A stretch of 64,000 bases of DNA from Burkholderia diffusa. GTDB lineage: Bacteria; Pseudomonadota; Gammaproteobacteria; Burkholderiales; Burkholderiaceae. Where the stretch lies: contig NZ_CABVPN010000029.1 of assembly GCF_902499115.1 (NCBI RefSeq), positions 1-64,000 on the forward strand, given 5' to 3'. Positions 16,315 through 24,784 of the stretch are shown here, in pieces. Under the pieces are notes generated by a model, which was not told where the DNA came from, did not search any database, and saw only the letters and a program-made list of their open reading frames with translations. How positions within the stretch are numbered: the stretch's first letter is position 1; the number at the start of each line of letters is the position of its first letter. Position numbers and translations under genes: made by a program.

Positions 16315-17196
16315 ATGAAAATCCATACGTTCAAGTCGCTTCTGGCGAAACTTGCGGTATCGACGGTGGTTGCCTGCAGCGCAGGTGTGGGCGCGGTGTC
16401 GGCGGCCGAACCGGTCAAGATCGCGGTGACCAACTGGGCGGACGTGCTGGCGGTGGCCAATGTCGCGAAGTACGTGCTGGAGACGCAGCTTAAGCAGCCG
16501 GTGCAGTTCGTCCAGGCCGATATCGGCATCCAGTACCAGGGCGTCGCCCGCGGGGATCTCGACATCATGGTCGGCGGCTGGCTGCCGGTCACGCACGGCA
16601 CGTACTACGCGAAGTACAAGAACGATCTGGATGACGTCGGCATCATCTACACCGGCGGCAAGAACGGCTGGGCCGTGCCGACCTACGTTCCGGAATCGGA
16701 GCTGTCGTCGATCGCCGACCTGAACAAGCCGGAAGTCAAGAGCAAGCTGAACGGCACGATCCAGGGCATCGAGCCGGGTGGCGGCCTGATGCAGGCGTCG
16801 GAGAAGACGATCAAGGCCTACAACCTGGAAGGCTACAACCTCCAGGCATCGAGCGAGGCCGGGATGCTGGCGAGCGTGTCGCGTGCGTACCAGTCGAAGC
16901 AGTGGATCGTCGCGACGGTCTGGAGCCCGCACTGGCTGTTCCAGAAGTGGCAGATGCGTTACCTGAAGGACCCGAAGGGCACGCTCGGCGGTGAAGAACA
17001 GGTCCACGCGTTCGCGTCGAAGAAGTTCGCGGGCAAGTTCCCGCGCGCCGACGTGTTCTTCAAGCACCTGAAGCTGACGCTGGCCGACGTCGAGGCGATC
17101 GAGTTCGAAGGCAACAGCACGAACGACTACGCGACGGCTGCGAAGAAATTCGTCGATGCCCACCCGGACAAGCTGAAGGCCTGGCTGCAGCAGTAA
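16315..17196 (+). CDS. proX: Periplasmic glycine betaine-binding protein of the ABC transporter
   Basis: 293 residues. It starts with a Sec signal peptide (residues 1-30, AVSTVVACSAGVGAVSAA, cleavage likely after SAA). The mature domain has OpuAC-type features: VKIAVTNWADVLAVANVAKY, DLDIMVGGWLPVTHGTYY, GIEPGGGLMQASE and the Trp-rich QWIVATVWSPHWLFQKW, which would supply the aromatic cage for quaternary amines. A strong ribosome site (AAAAGGAG) precedes the ATG. It follows proW in the same direction and is followed by glyA. Confidence 0.9.
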   Translation: MKIHTFKSLLAKLAVSTVVACSAGVGAVSAAEPVKIAVTNWADVLAVANVAKYVLETQLKQPVQFVQADIGIQYQGVARGDLDIMVGGWLPVTHGTYYAKYKNDLDDVGIIYTGGKNGWAVPTYVPESELSSIADLNKPEVKSKLNGTIQGIEPGGGLMQASEKTIKAYNLEGYNLQASSEAGMLASVSRAYQSKQWIVATVWSPHWLFQKWQMRYLKDPKGTLGGEEQVHAFASKKFAGKFPRADVFFKHLKLTLADVEAIEFEGNSTNDYATAAKKFVDAHPDKLKAWLQQ

Positions 17197-17363
17197 CGTC
17201 GTGCGGCGGTAGCGCAGGCGACGCGTTCGACGTCGTCCGCGTGAACCGGCCAGGTGTATCGCCGCAAGCCGATGGCCGGTGCCGCAACGATGGTGCCGGC
17301 TTGGCAGCGGACGGTACACGCAGTCGATGCAGCCCATCACGAACCGCGCCGCGGAGTCACCAA

Positions 17364-18659
17364 GTGAACGAGAACGCCCGATTTTTTTCCGAAACCCTCC
17401 AGAGCCGAGATCCGGTGATCGCATCGGAGATCGCACTGGAGCTGCGTCGCCAGCAAACCCAGATCGAGCTGATCGCGTCCGAAAACATCGCGTCCGCGGC
17501 GGTGTTGGAAGCCCAGGGAACCGTGCTGACGAACAAGTACGCGGAAGGCTACCCGTCCCGGCGGTACTACGGCGGTTGCGATCATGTCGACCGGATCGAG
17601 GCGCTCGCGATCGACCGCGCGTGCGCACTGTTCGACGCGAACCATGCGAACGTCCAGCCGCACTCGGGCGCGCAGGCAAACGGTGCAGTGATGCTCGCGC
17701 TGGCCAAGCCCGGCGACACGGTGATGGGCATGTCGCTCGATGCGGGCGGCCACCTCACGCACGGTGCGCGGGCCGGGCTGTCGGGGAAATGGTTCAACGC
17801 GGTGCAGTACGGCGTGAACCCGGACACGCTGCGCATCGATTACGACGACGTGCGCCGGCTCGCCGAGCGTCATCGCCCGAAGCTGATCATTGCGGGCTAT
17901 TCCGCGTATCCGCGCGCGCTCGACTTCGCCGCGTTTCGCGAGATCGCGGACAGCGTCGACGCGAAGCTGATGGTCGACATGGCGCACATCGCCGGCATCG
18001 TCGCGGCCGGCCACCATCAGAACCCGGTGCCGTTCGCGGACGTGGTGACGTCCACCACGCACAAGACGCTGCGCGGCCCGCGCGGCGGCTTCATCCTGAC
18101 GAACCACGCCGAGGTCGCGAGGCAGATCAATTCGGCGGTCTTTCCGGGGCTGCAAGGCGGGCCGCTGATGCACGTCGTCGCGGGCAAGGCCGTGGCATTC
18201 GCGGAAGCACTTCGCCCCGAATTTACCCGCTATATCGACCAGATGCTGCGCAATGCGCAGGCGCTCGCGGGCGTGCTGACGGCAGGCGGCCTGAAGCTCG
18301 TCACGGGCGGCACGGACAACCACCTGCTGCTGGTCGACCTGCGTTCGCGGCGCATCACCGGCACGCAGGCAGAGAAGGCGCTGGAGCGCGCAGGCATCAC
18401 CTGCAGCAAGAACGGCATTCCGTTCGATACGGAAAACTTCACCGTCACGTCTGGCATCCGGCTCGGCACGCCGGCCGGCACCACGCGCGGTTTCGGTATC
18501 GCGCAGTTTGAGCAGATCGGCGAAATGATCCTCGACGTGCTGGACGCGATCGAGCGCGACCCGGCCGGCGACGAAGCGGTCGAGCGCGCGGTGCGCACGC
18601 GCGTGCGCGACCTGTGCAACCAGTTTCCAATCTACGCGCATGCGGAGGTGTTCGCCTGA
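17364..18659 (+). CDS. glyA: Serine hydroxymethyltransferase
   Basis: 431 residues from a GTG preceded by GGAG. Open sequence extends upstream to 17241 but is low-similarity, so the GTG (VNENARFFSETL) is preferred. Features are IELIASENIAS, the NKYAEGYPSRRYYGGC motif, VDMAHIAGIVAAG and the PLP-binding lysine K234 in TSTTHKTLRGPRGG. The enzyme interconverts serine plus tetrahydrofolate and glycine plus methylene-THF. Its place after betaine transport genes and before amine-oxidation genes suggests an accessory copy for betaine, sarcosine or glycine catabolism rather than the housekeeping copy, which is usually elsewhere. Confidence 0.92.
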   Translation: MNENARFFSETLQSRDPVIASEIALELRRQQTQIELIASENIASAAVLEAQGTVLTNKYAEGYPSRRYYGGCDHVDRIEALAIDRACALFDANHANVQPHSGAQANGAVMLALAKPGDTVMGMSLDAGGHLTHGARAGLSGKWFNAVQYGVNPDTLRIDYDDVRRLAERHRPKLIIAGYSAYPRALDFAAFREIADSVDAKLMVDMAHIAGIVAAGHHQNPVPFADVVTSTTHKTLRGPRGGFILTNHAEVARQINSAVFPGLQGGPLMHVVAGKAVAFAEALRPEFTRYIDQMLRNAQALAGVLTAGGLKLVTGGTDNHLLLVDLRSRRITGTQAEKALERAGITCSKNGIPFDTENFTVTSGIRLGTPAGTTRGFGIAQFEQIGEMILDVLDAIERDPAGDEAVERAVRTRVRDLCNQFPIYAHAEVFA

Positions 18660-18760
18660 GCGCGGAAGCGGACCGGGTCAGGAACATCGTTCGGATAACG
18701 TAGCTAACCGGTCGTCGCGCATGCATCAACGTGCCGACGACATTGAGTCGAATTGCCGGT

Positions 18761-18780
18761 TTCCCGCCTGACGGCGGGAA
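18761..18780 (+). repeat. Hairpin between glyA and the DapA-like gene
   Basis: TTCCCGCC, loop TGAC, GGCGGGAA. No T tract follows, so termination is uncertain; it may be an mRNA processing or attenuation point within the 152-base gap. Confidence 0.45.
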
Positions 18781-18811
18781 CCTGGCGCACCCACCTGAAT
18801 GAGGAATCGAA

Positions 18812-19699
18812 ATGAGCTTCGAGGGCGTACACACACCGCTGGTCACCCCGTTCGACGCGGACGGCGAAATCGATCACGAACTGCTTGGCCGGCATGCGGC
18901 CGATCTCGCCGGCCGCGTGTCTGGCCTCGGCATCGGCGGGACGACGGGCGAATACTATGCATTGAGCTTCGACGAGCGCGTGCGCACGTTCGACACGGTC
19001 GCGGCCGCAGCCGGCGGCAAGACGTTCCTGACCGCGGGCATCAATGCGACGACGACGAAGGAAGTGCTGCGTCTCGGCCGCGAAGCGAAACGCGCGGGAT
19101 TGAACGCGCTGCTCGTTGCCGCGCCGTATTACGCGCAACCGACCCAGCAGGAACTGCTCGCGCATTTGCTCGCCGTGGACGACGCGCTCGACATGCCGAT
19201 CATGCTGTACAACTTCCCGGCGCGCACCGGCACCGAAATCGGCGACGGAATTCTCGAAACGCTGCTCGAGCGCAAGAATTTCGTCGCGATGAAGGAAAGC
19301 ACCGGCGACATCGCGCATCTGCATCACCTGTCCACGCATTTCGGCGGCCGGCTCGTGCTGAGCTGCGGCATGGATGACCAGGCGCTCGAGTTCTTCGCAT
19401 GGGGCGCCCGCAGCTGGGTCGGCGGCGCATCGAACTTCCTGCCCGAAGCGCACACCGACCTGTTCGACGCATGCGTGACGCGCGCCGATTTCGCGACCGG
19501 CCGCAATCTGATGGCGCAACTGCTGCCGGTGCTCGAACTGCTCGAGCGCAGCGGCAAGTTCATTCAGTACGTGCGTTACGGGTGCGAGCTGGCCGGCTTG
19601 CCGGTAGGCGTCGCGCGCGCACCGCTCGGCGCGCTGTCGGGCGACGAGCGTGACGCGTTCGCGAAGCTCGTGAAGCCGCTGCTGCGCGAGCGCCGGTAA
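18812..19699 (+). CDS. DapA/NAL-family aldolase or dehydratase
   Basis: 295 residues forming a DapA-type TIM barrel. GIGGTTGEYYAL (about 45-56) is the Thr-Thr substrate motif, MLYNFPARTG carries the catalytic Tyr, and K161 in FVAMKESTGD is the Schiff-base lysine. The family covers dihydrodipicolinate synthase, N-acetylneuraminate lyase, keto-deoxy sugar acid dehydratases and hydroxyproline-pathway deaminases. A ribosome site (GAGGAA) precedes the ATG, and the next gene starts six bases after the stop. The amine-oxidase and aldehyde dehydrogenase neighbours argue for a catabolic 2-keto-acid enzyme rather than lysine synthesis; the substrate is open. Confidence 0.85.
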   Translation: MSFEGVHTPLVTPFDADGEIDHELLGRHAADLAGRVSGLGIGGTTGEYYALSFDERVRTFDTVAAAAGGKTFLTAGINATTTKEVLRLGREAKRAGLNALLVAAPYYAQPTQQELLAHLLAVDDALDMPIMLYNFPARTGTEIGDGILETLLERKNFVAMKESTGDIAHLHHLSTHFGGRLVLSCGMDDQALEFFAWGARSWVGGASNFLPEAHTDLFDACVTRADFATGRNLMAQLLPVLELLERSGKFIQYVRYGCELAGLPVGVARAPLGALSGDERDAFAKLVKPLLRERR

Positions 19700-19705
19700 T
19701 TCATC

Positions 19706-21037
19706 ATGAGCACGAGTGTGGAATTCGCGCGGTTTCCGGCGCCAGACGGGATGAATGGCTGGTGGGAGAGCCTGCCGCCCGCGACGGACGCCCGCACCGT
19801 CGCGTCCGAGAGCCGGTTCGACTGGGTCGTCGTCGGCGGCGGCATCACCGGGCTGTGCGCGGCCCGGCGGCTCGCGGAGCTCGCGCCCGGCGCGTCCATC
19901 GCGCTCGTGGAGGCCGACCGGATCGGCCGCACGACGGCCGGGCGCAATTCCGGATTCTTCGTCGACCTGCCGCACGACATCAGCAGCGAAAGCTACTCAC
20001 GCAGCATCGAGGAAGATCGCGCCGACGTTCGGTTTCAGCGGCACGGCATCGACTATGTGCGTGACATCGTGAGGCGCTTCGGCATCGACTGCGACTGGCG
20101 CGACGACGGCAAATTTCACGCATCGGCGAACAAGAAGGGCGCCGCCGCGCTCGCGCATTTTGCCGACGGCCTGACCCGCATCGGCGAAGCATTCGAATGG
20201 CTCGACCAAGCCGCGATCAAGGCTGTGACCGGCACCGACTTCTACACGGGCGCGCTGTTCACGCCTGGCTGCAGCACAGTGCAGCCGGCTGCGCTGATGC
20301 GCGGGCTCGCGGCCACGCAGCCGGACAACGTGACGGTGTTCGAGCTCAGCCCGGTCACGCTGATCGAGCCGCGCGGCGACACGCGCGTGCTGCATTTCGC
20401 CGGCGGCACGATCGTCGCGAAGCAGGTGATCCTGTGCACGAACGCGTACGCGGCGACTTTCGGCATGCATTCGAACGGCTTGCTGCCGGTCTATACGTTT
20501 GCGTCGCTCACGCGCCCGATGAGTGCCGACGAAGTCGCGAAGCTCGGCGGCACGCGCTCGTGGGCGGTGATTCCGGCTGATCCGATGGGCACGACCGTGC
20601 GGCGCCTGATCACCGATCGCATTTGCGTGCGCAACCATTTCGCGTTCCGGCCGGACGTGAAGGTGTCTGCGGCTGATCTGGCGAAGGCGCGGCATCTGCA
20701 TCAGCGCTCGTTCGCGCGCCGCTTCCCGGTGCTCGGCGGCGTCGAGCTCGAATATACGTGGGGCGGGCCGCTGTGCCTGTCCGCGAACAACGGCGCGCTG
20801 TTCGGCAAGCGCGGCGACGGTCTCTACGAGGCGATCGGCTGCAACGGCCTCGGGCTGAGCCGCGGATCGTCGTCCGGCAAGCTGATCGCCGAATATGCGC
20901 TCGGCGAATCGAACAGCCTCGTGCAGCAGCTGCTAAAGCAGCCGCATCCGCGCCCGCTGCCGGTCCGACCGATCGTCGACCTGGCCGTGTCGGCGACGAT
21001 CTGGGCCAAGGAATTCTCGGCAGGTGCCGAGCTTTGA
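19706..21037 (+). CDS. FAD-dependent amino acid/amine oxidoreductase (DAO family)
   Basis: 443 residues with the N-terminal FAD-binding motif VVGGGITGLCAARRLAE (about residues 43-59), an Arg/Asn pair typical of gamma-glutamylputrescine oxidase-like DAO enzymes (GRTTAGRNSGFF), and C-terminal GCNGLGLSRGSSSGK that closes over FAD. It would oxidise a primary or secondary amine to an imine or aldehyde. It sits between a DapA-like lyase (6-base gap) and an aldehyde dehydrogenase (16-base gap), forming an amine-to-acid cassette. Sarcosine, dimethylglycine, hydroxyproline or a polyamine derivative are all possible substrates. Confidence 0.82.
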   Translation: MSTSVEFARFPAPDGMNGWWESLPPATDARTVASESRFDWVVVGGGITGLCAARRLAELAPGASIALVEADRIGRTTAGRNSGFFVDLPHDISSESYSRSIEEDRADVRFQRHGIDYVRDIVRRFGIDCDWRDDGKFHASANKKGAAALAHFADGLTRIGEAFEWLDQAAIKAVTGTDFYTGALFTPGCSTVQPAALMRGLAATQPDNVTVFELSPVTLIEPRGDTRVLHFAGGTIVAKQVILCTNAYAATFGMHSNGLLPVYTFASLTRPMSADEVAKLGGTRSWAVIPADPMGTTVRRLITDRICVRNHFAFRPDVKVSAADLAKARHLHQRSFARRFPVLGGVELEYTWGGPLCLSANNGALFGKRGDGLYEAIGCNGLGLSRGSSSGKLIAEYALGESNSLVQQLLKQPHPRPLPVRPIVDLAVSATIWAKEFSAGAEL

Positions 21038-21053
21038 TTTTCAAGGAAACGAC

Positions 21054-22547
21054 ATGACGACCCATCAGGATTGGAAGCAGAAGGCGAGTGCGTTGTCGCT
21101 CGACGGCCGCGCGGTTATCGCGGGGCAACGCAGCGCGGCGACGTCGGGCGAGACGTTCGCGACGCTCAACCCGGCGTCAGGCAAGGTGCTCGCGGAAGTG
21201 GCGCGCTGTAACGAGCGCGATGTCGATCGCGCGGTCGCGGCCGCGCGCGACGCGTTCGAGTCGGGTGTCTGGTCGAAGGCCGCGCCCGCGCATCGCAAGG
21301 CGGTGCTGCTGCGCCTCGCGCAGCTGATCGACGAGCATGCAGAGGAACTCGCGCTACTCGAGGCGCTGGAAGCCGGCAAGCCGATCGGCGAATGCCTGGG
21401 GCTGGACATTCCCGAATCGGCCGCGTGCATTCGCTGGCACGCGGAAGTGACGGACAAGCGCTACGACGCGTTGTCACCGTCCGGCGCCGGCGTCGTCAGC
21501 ATGATCACGCGCGAACCGATCGGCGTCGTCGGCGCCGTGCTGCCGTGGAATTTCCCGGCGCTGATGCTAGCGTGGAAAATCGGCCCGGCGCTGTCGGTCG
21601 GCAACAGCGTGGTCGTGAAGCCTGCCGAGCAGACGTCGCTGTCGACGCTGCGCATCGCCGATCTCGCGCTGGAAGCCGGCGTGCCGTCCGGCGTGTTCTG
21701 CGTCGTGACCGGGTTCGGCGGCGAAGCGGGCGAGGCGATCGGCCGCCATCCGGACGTCGATCTCGTCGCGTTCACCGGCTCGACCGCGACCGGCAAGCGC
21801 TTCCTCCACTACTCGGCCGACACCAACCTGAAGCGCGTCGTGCTCGAGTGCGGCGGCAAAAATCCGCAGGTGATCCTGCCGGACGTCGCGAACCTCGACG
21901 CGGTGGCCGAGCAGGCGGTCGCAGCGGCATTCTGGAACATGGGCGAGAACTGCAGCGCCGGCTCGCGGATCCTCGTGCCGTCGAGCCGCAAGGCCGAACT
22001 GCTGGAGAAGATCCAGGCCGTGCTCGCCGGCTGGAAGACTGGCGATCCGCTCGACCCGGACGTGAAGCTCGGGGCGCTGATCGAGCAGAAGCATTACGAG
22101 AAGGTGCTCGGCCATATCGAGAAGGCGAAGGCAGAAGGCGCGCACGTGGTGTGCGGCGGCCGCGCGATCCTCGCGGAGACCGGCGGCTGGTTCGTCGAAC
22201 CGACGATCTTCGACCGGGTGACGCCGGAGATGAGCATCGCGCGCGATGAGGTGTTTGGGCCGGTCGTCTGCTTCATCGAATACGACGACGTCGACGATGC
22301 GGTTCGGATCGCGAACGATACGTGCTATGGGCTGGCCGCGTCGCTGTGGACCGACAACGTGAATAGCGCGCACAAGATCGCCGCGCGGATTCGCGCGGGC
22401 ACGGTCACCGTGAACTGCTTCGGCGAAGGCGACCTGTCGACGCCGTTCGGCGGCTTCAAGCAATCGGGGTTCGGCGGGCGCGACAAGTCCGTCTACGCGC
22501 ACGATCAATATTGCGAGCTGAAGACCACCTGGCTGAAGCTCGACTGA
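21054..22547 (+). CDS. Aldehyde dehydrogenase (NAD(P)-dependent, PuuC/BetB-like)
   Basis: 497 residues from the ATG after AAGGAAA; an in-frame ATG at 21024 would overlap the upstream gene by 14 bases and is less likely. Catalytic residues are visible: E265 in VLECGGKNPQ and C300 in GENCSAGSRI, plus VGAVLPWNFPALMLAWK, the glycine-rich AFTGSTATGK and EVFGPVVCF. It oxidises an aldehyde to the acid with NAD(P)+, most likely the aldehyde released by the preceding FAD enzyme. It ends the run of genes before the LysR regulator. Confidence 0.9.
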   Translation: MTTHQDWKQKASALSLDGRAVIAGQRSAATSGETFATLNPASGKVLAEVARCNERDVDRAVAAARDAFESGVWSKAAPAHRKAVLLRLAQLIDEHAEELALLEALEAGKPIGECLGLDIPESAACIRWHAEVTDKRYDALSPSGAGVVSMITREPIGVVGAVLPWNFPALMLAWKIGPALSVGNSVVVKPAEQTSLSTLRIADLALEAGVPSGVFCVVTGFGGEAGEAIGRHPDVDLVAFTGSTATGKRFLHYSADTNLKRVVLECGGKNPQVILPDVANLDAVAEQAVAAAFWNMGENCSAGSRILVPSSRKAELLEKIQAVLAGWKTGDPLDPDVKLGALIEQKHYEKVLGHIEKAKAEGAHVVCGGRAILAETGGWFVEPTIFDRVTPEMSIARDEVFGPVVCFIEYDDVDDAVRIANDTCYGLAASLWTDNVNSAHKIAARIRAGTVTVNCFGEGDLSTPFGGFKQSGFGGRDKSVYAHDQYCELKTTWLKLD

Positions 22548-22765
22548 GTGCGCGGGCCGGGCACGACGCGCGATGGTGCGCCGAACCATGCGTCGCCCGC
22601 CTGGTCGCCGGTCGTTCGGCCTGCGGGAGTCGCGCGCGGCGCGACAAGCGGCGCCCCGCGCGGCTGCCGAACCGATGTGCGACTTGCAGTCCCCGTAATC
22701 GCTTCCGATAATGGCGGCGCGGTGCACAATCGATCGAAAATGGCGTCGTCGCGACGCTGTTGCGG

Positions 22766-22797
22766 CGGCCGGGCCGCCCTTGTCAGCCGCCCGGCCG
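22766..22797 (+). terminator. GC-rich stem-loop after the aldehyde dehydrogenase gene
   Basis: CGGCCGGGC and GCCCGGCCG are perfect 9-bp arms around a 14-base loop in the 376-base gap before the LysR gene. There is no T tract. It may end the upstream transcript; otherwise the gap has no gene and must contain the promoter of the regulator (AT-rich patch near 22810-22825). Confidence 0.4.
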
Positions 22798-22923
22798 ACG
22801 CGCAAGCTGCAATATTCGGATAATTGAATGGTTTGCGATGAGACAGCCCGCGGCCAGCGTGCGGGACTGTTGTCGACGGGTGCGTCGACGCAGCGTCCGA
22901 CCTCCGTTTTGAGAGTGAAAGCC

Positions 22924-23925
22924 ATGTTGAAGAAGCAATTGTTTGCCGACCGACTTCTCGCGCAGATGCCGTCGCTTCGCGCGCTGCGGTGCTTCGTGAC
23001 GGCGGCGCGCTATGAGAGCTTCACCCAGGCGGCCGAGGTGCTGTGCGTGACGCAGGCCGCGATCAGCCGGCAGATCAAGGAACTCGAGGATTCGCTCGAC
23101 GTCGCGCTGTTCGAGCGCACCGGCCGGCACATCGCGCTGACGGATGCCGGACGGATTCTCTACAACGCGTCGTATCTGTCGATCATGAACATCGCCGAGG
23201 CGGCGGAGGCCGTGCGGCGCACCGACAAGCACGCGTTGATGGTCTGCGTGTCGCACACGTTCTCGGCGCTGTGGCTGTCGTCGCGGCTGCCCGCGTTTCG
23301 CGAGCAGTTTCCGAATATCCAGCTGCACGTGATCGTCACCGAACATTTCATGGAGCTCGACGGGCTCATCGAGCCCGACGTGATCATCACGAAGAACCCG
23401 CCGCGCGAGCCCGAGTTCGAATCCGAGCCGCTGTTTCATGACATCGTGTATCCAGTCTGCAGCCCGTCGTTTCACGAGCGGCATTTCCACGGCCGGTCGC
23501 TGAAGCCGCTGGACCTGCTGTCGAGCCCGACGTTGAACCTGTCGATGCTCGGCCGCGCGCAGGTGTGCGAGCACGTCGACTGGCGCGTGTGGCGCAACTG
23601 GTTTCAGCAGAGCGACGGCACCGATATGCTGAGTCAGAACAAGTATCTGGAAAGCAACGACTACCGGCTGCTCGTCGCGCAGGCCGAGGCCGGCGAGGGC
23701 ACGCTGCTCGGCTGGCATCACCTCGTGCACCGGCAGATCGACCAGGGCATCCTGATGCGGCCGGTGCAGGACGTGCTGGTGTTTCGCGATCGCCATCACT
23801 ACCTGATCACGCACCGGAATGCGCAGCCGCGCCCGGAGTATCGGATGTTCCGGGAGTGGCTGAGCGACGAGGTCGGCGTGATGATGCGCGGCTGGCTCGA
23901 CACCGGCGTCGAGATCGCGGGCTAG
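22924..23925 (+). CDS. LysR-family regulator, GcvA-like
   Basis: 333 residues from the ATG after GAGAGTGAAA. The N-terminal wHTH is typical (LRCFVTAARYESFTQAAEVL, VTQAAISRQIKELEDSLDVALFER, split at position 20 here for length). The C-terminal domain has PVCSPSFHERHF and a hydrophobic effector fold. It lies directly downstream and in the same orientation as the FAD oxidoreductase/aldehyde dehydrogenase genes, so it probably controls the betaine/glyA/amine-oxidation locus. The inducer may be a product of that pathway. GcvA-type regulators often respond to amino acids or related metabolites. Confidence 0.85.
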   Translation: MLKKQLFADRLLAQMPSLRALRCFVTAARYESFTQAAEVLCVTQAAISRQIKELEDSLDVALFERTGRHIALTDAGRILYNASYLSIMNIAEAAEAVRRTDKHALMVCVSHTFSALWLSSRLPAFREQFPNIQLHVIVTEHFMELDGLIEPDVIITKNPPREPEFESEPLFHDIVYPVCSPSFHERHFHGRSLKPLDLLSSPTLNLSMLGRAQVCEHVDWRVWRNWFQQSDGTDMLSQNKYLESNDYRLLVAQAEAGEGTLLGWHHLVHRQIDQGILMRPVQDVLVFRDRHHYLITHRNAQPRPEYRMFREWLSDEVGVMMRGWLDTGVEIAG

Positions 23926-23942
23926 CGCATCGGCTGCATCGC

Positions 23943-24013
23943 TCGATCGCGCTGTTCGACAAGGAAGTCTTTCCCGTTTGCTCTCCGGCGTGGCTGCGGC
24001 AGGACAGCGCGCT
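23943..24013 (+). pseudogene. Short remnant of a second LysR effector domain
   Basis: The translation RSIALFDKEVFPVCSPAWLR matches the conserved effector-domain stretch that GcvA-like LysR proteins carry. It stands alone, 17 bases after the intact LysR gene, and quickly degenerates. It may be left over from a duplicated regulator. The remaining sequence to 24302 shows no gene. Confidence 0.4.
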
Positions 24014-24302
24014 ACGGACACGGCGTCGCGCTTGGCTGGGGGTGGTTCGTTCACGATCTGCTTGATACGGCGTCGATTTCAGAATTGAAACTTCGGTTCC
24101 ATATTTGACGCGGTGCGGCGCCGGGCCTCGCGGCCGGTCACGGTACATCAACGCCGTCCGTTCCATTCTCGATGTGGCCTGCTTTTTGCATTACCGGAGC
24201 GACATGCTGGATGTCCGCTCGTTTGACGGATCTTTCCGGATAAACGGAAACGAACCCGACAGTTCGACGGACGCCCCCGCTTTTCAATCGTAAGGTGATG
24301 CA

Positions 24303-24506
24303 ATGACTGACTACGACAAACGAAGCACCGTATCTGACGGCGACGCGCATTGCGATGCGCAGGAACGCCTGGCGGACGCCAATCGATCCGCATTGACGCC
24401 CGGATGGGTGGGCGCACGCCGCCTCGACACGAACTGGGCCTGGGCGAAAGGAACGTCAGGCTACGACTGGATGGATCACGCGCCGCTTTTCGATCCCCGC
24501 GATTGA
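24303..24506 (+). CDS. Small hypothetical protein (67 residues)
   Basis: ATG preceded by AAGGTG at good spacing. The protein is hydrophilic with a Trp/Asp-rich C-terminal half (RRLDTNWAWAKGTSG, YDWMDHAPLFDPRD). There is no signal peptide or membrane helix. Codon use fits the genome moderately. The AT-rich stretch before it contains TTTCCG-GATAAA-CGGAAA (24233-24250), a possible regulatory repeat. No family is known to me. The 278 bases after it up to pyc hold no other gene. Confidence 0.4.
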   Translation: MTDYDKRSTVSDGDAHCDAQERLADANRSALTPGWVGARRLDTNWAWAKGTSGYDWMDHAPLFDPRD

Positions 24507-24784
24507 TCCTCCCGCGAGCGCAGGTCGTGCCACGGGCTCGCCGTGGTTAGACCGGCGACCGAACCGGCCGGCGAGCCGGTCCCTTATTTCCGGCTGGTCG
24601 GCTGGATGCTATTCGTCGTCGCGATGTCGATAGCGGCTGTCCGGCGATCTGGCGAACATGTCGACTGGCGAAAGCCGGGACGATGCAACCTCGAATGACC
24701 GACGCGAGAATCCGCACGCCGCCCAGCGAGGCAGGCGGGTGGAGGACGGTGCGTCGGCGAGCTCAATTCAACTCTTCACTATCC

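Noticed and set aside
17241..17363. N-terminal extension of glyA
   Set aside because: Composition and absence of similarity to SHMT N-termini; the GTG at 17364 has a ribosome site at the right distance.
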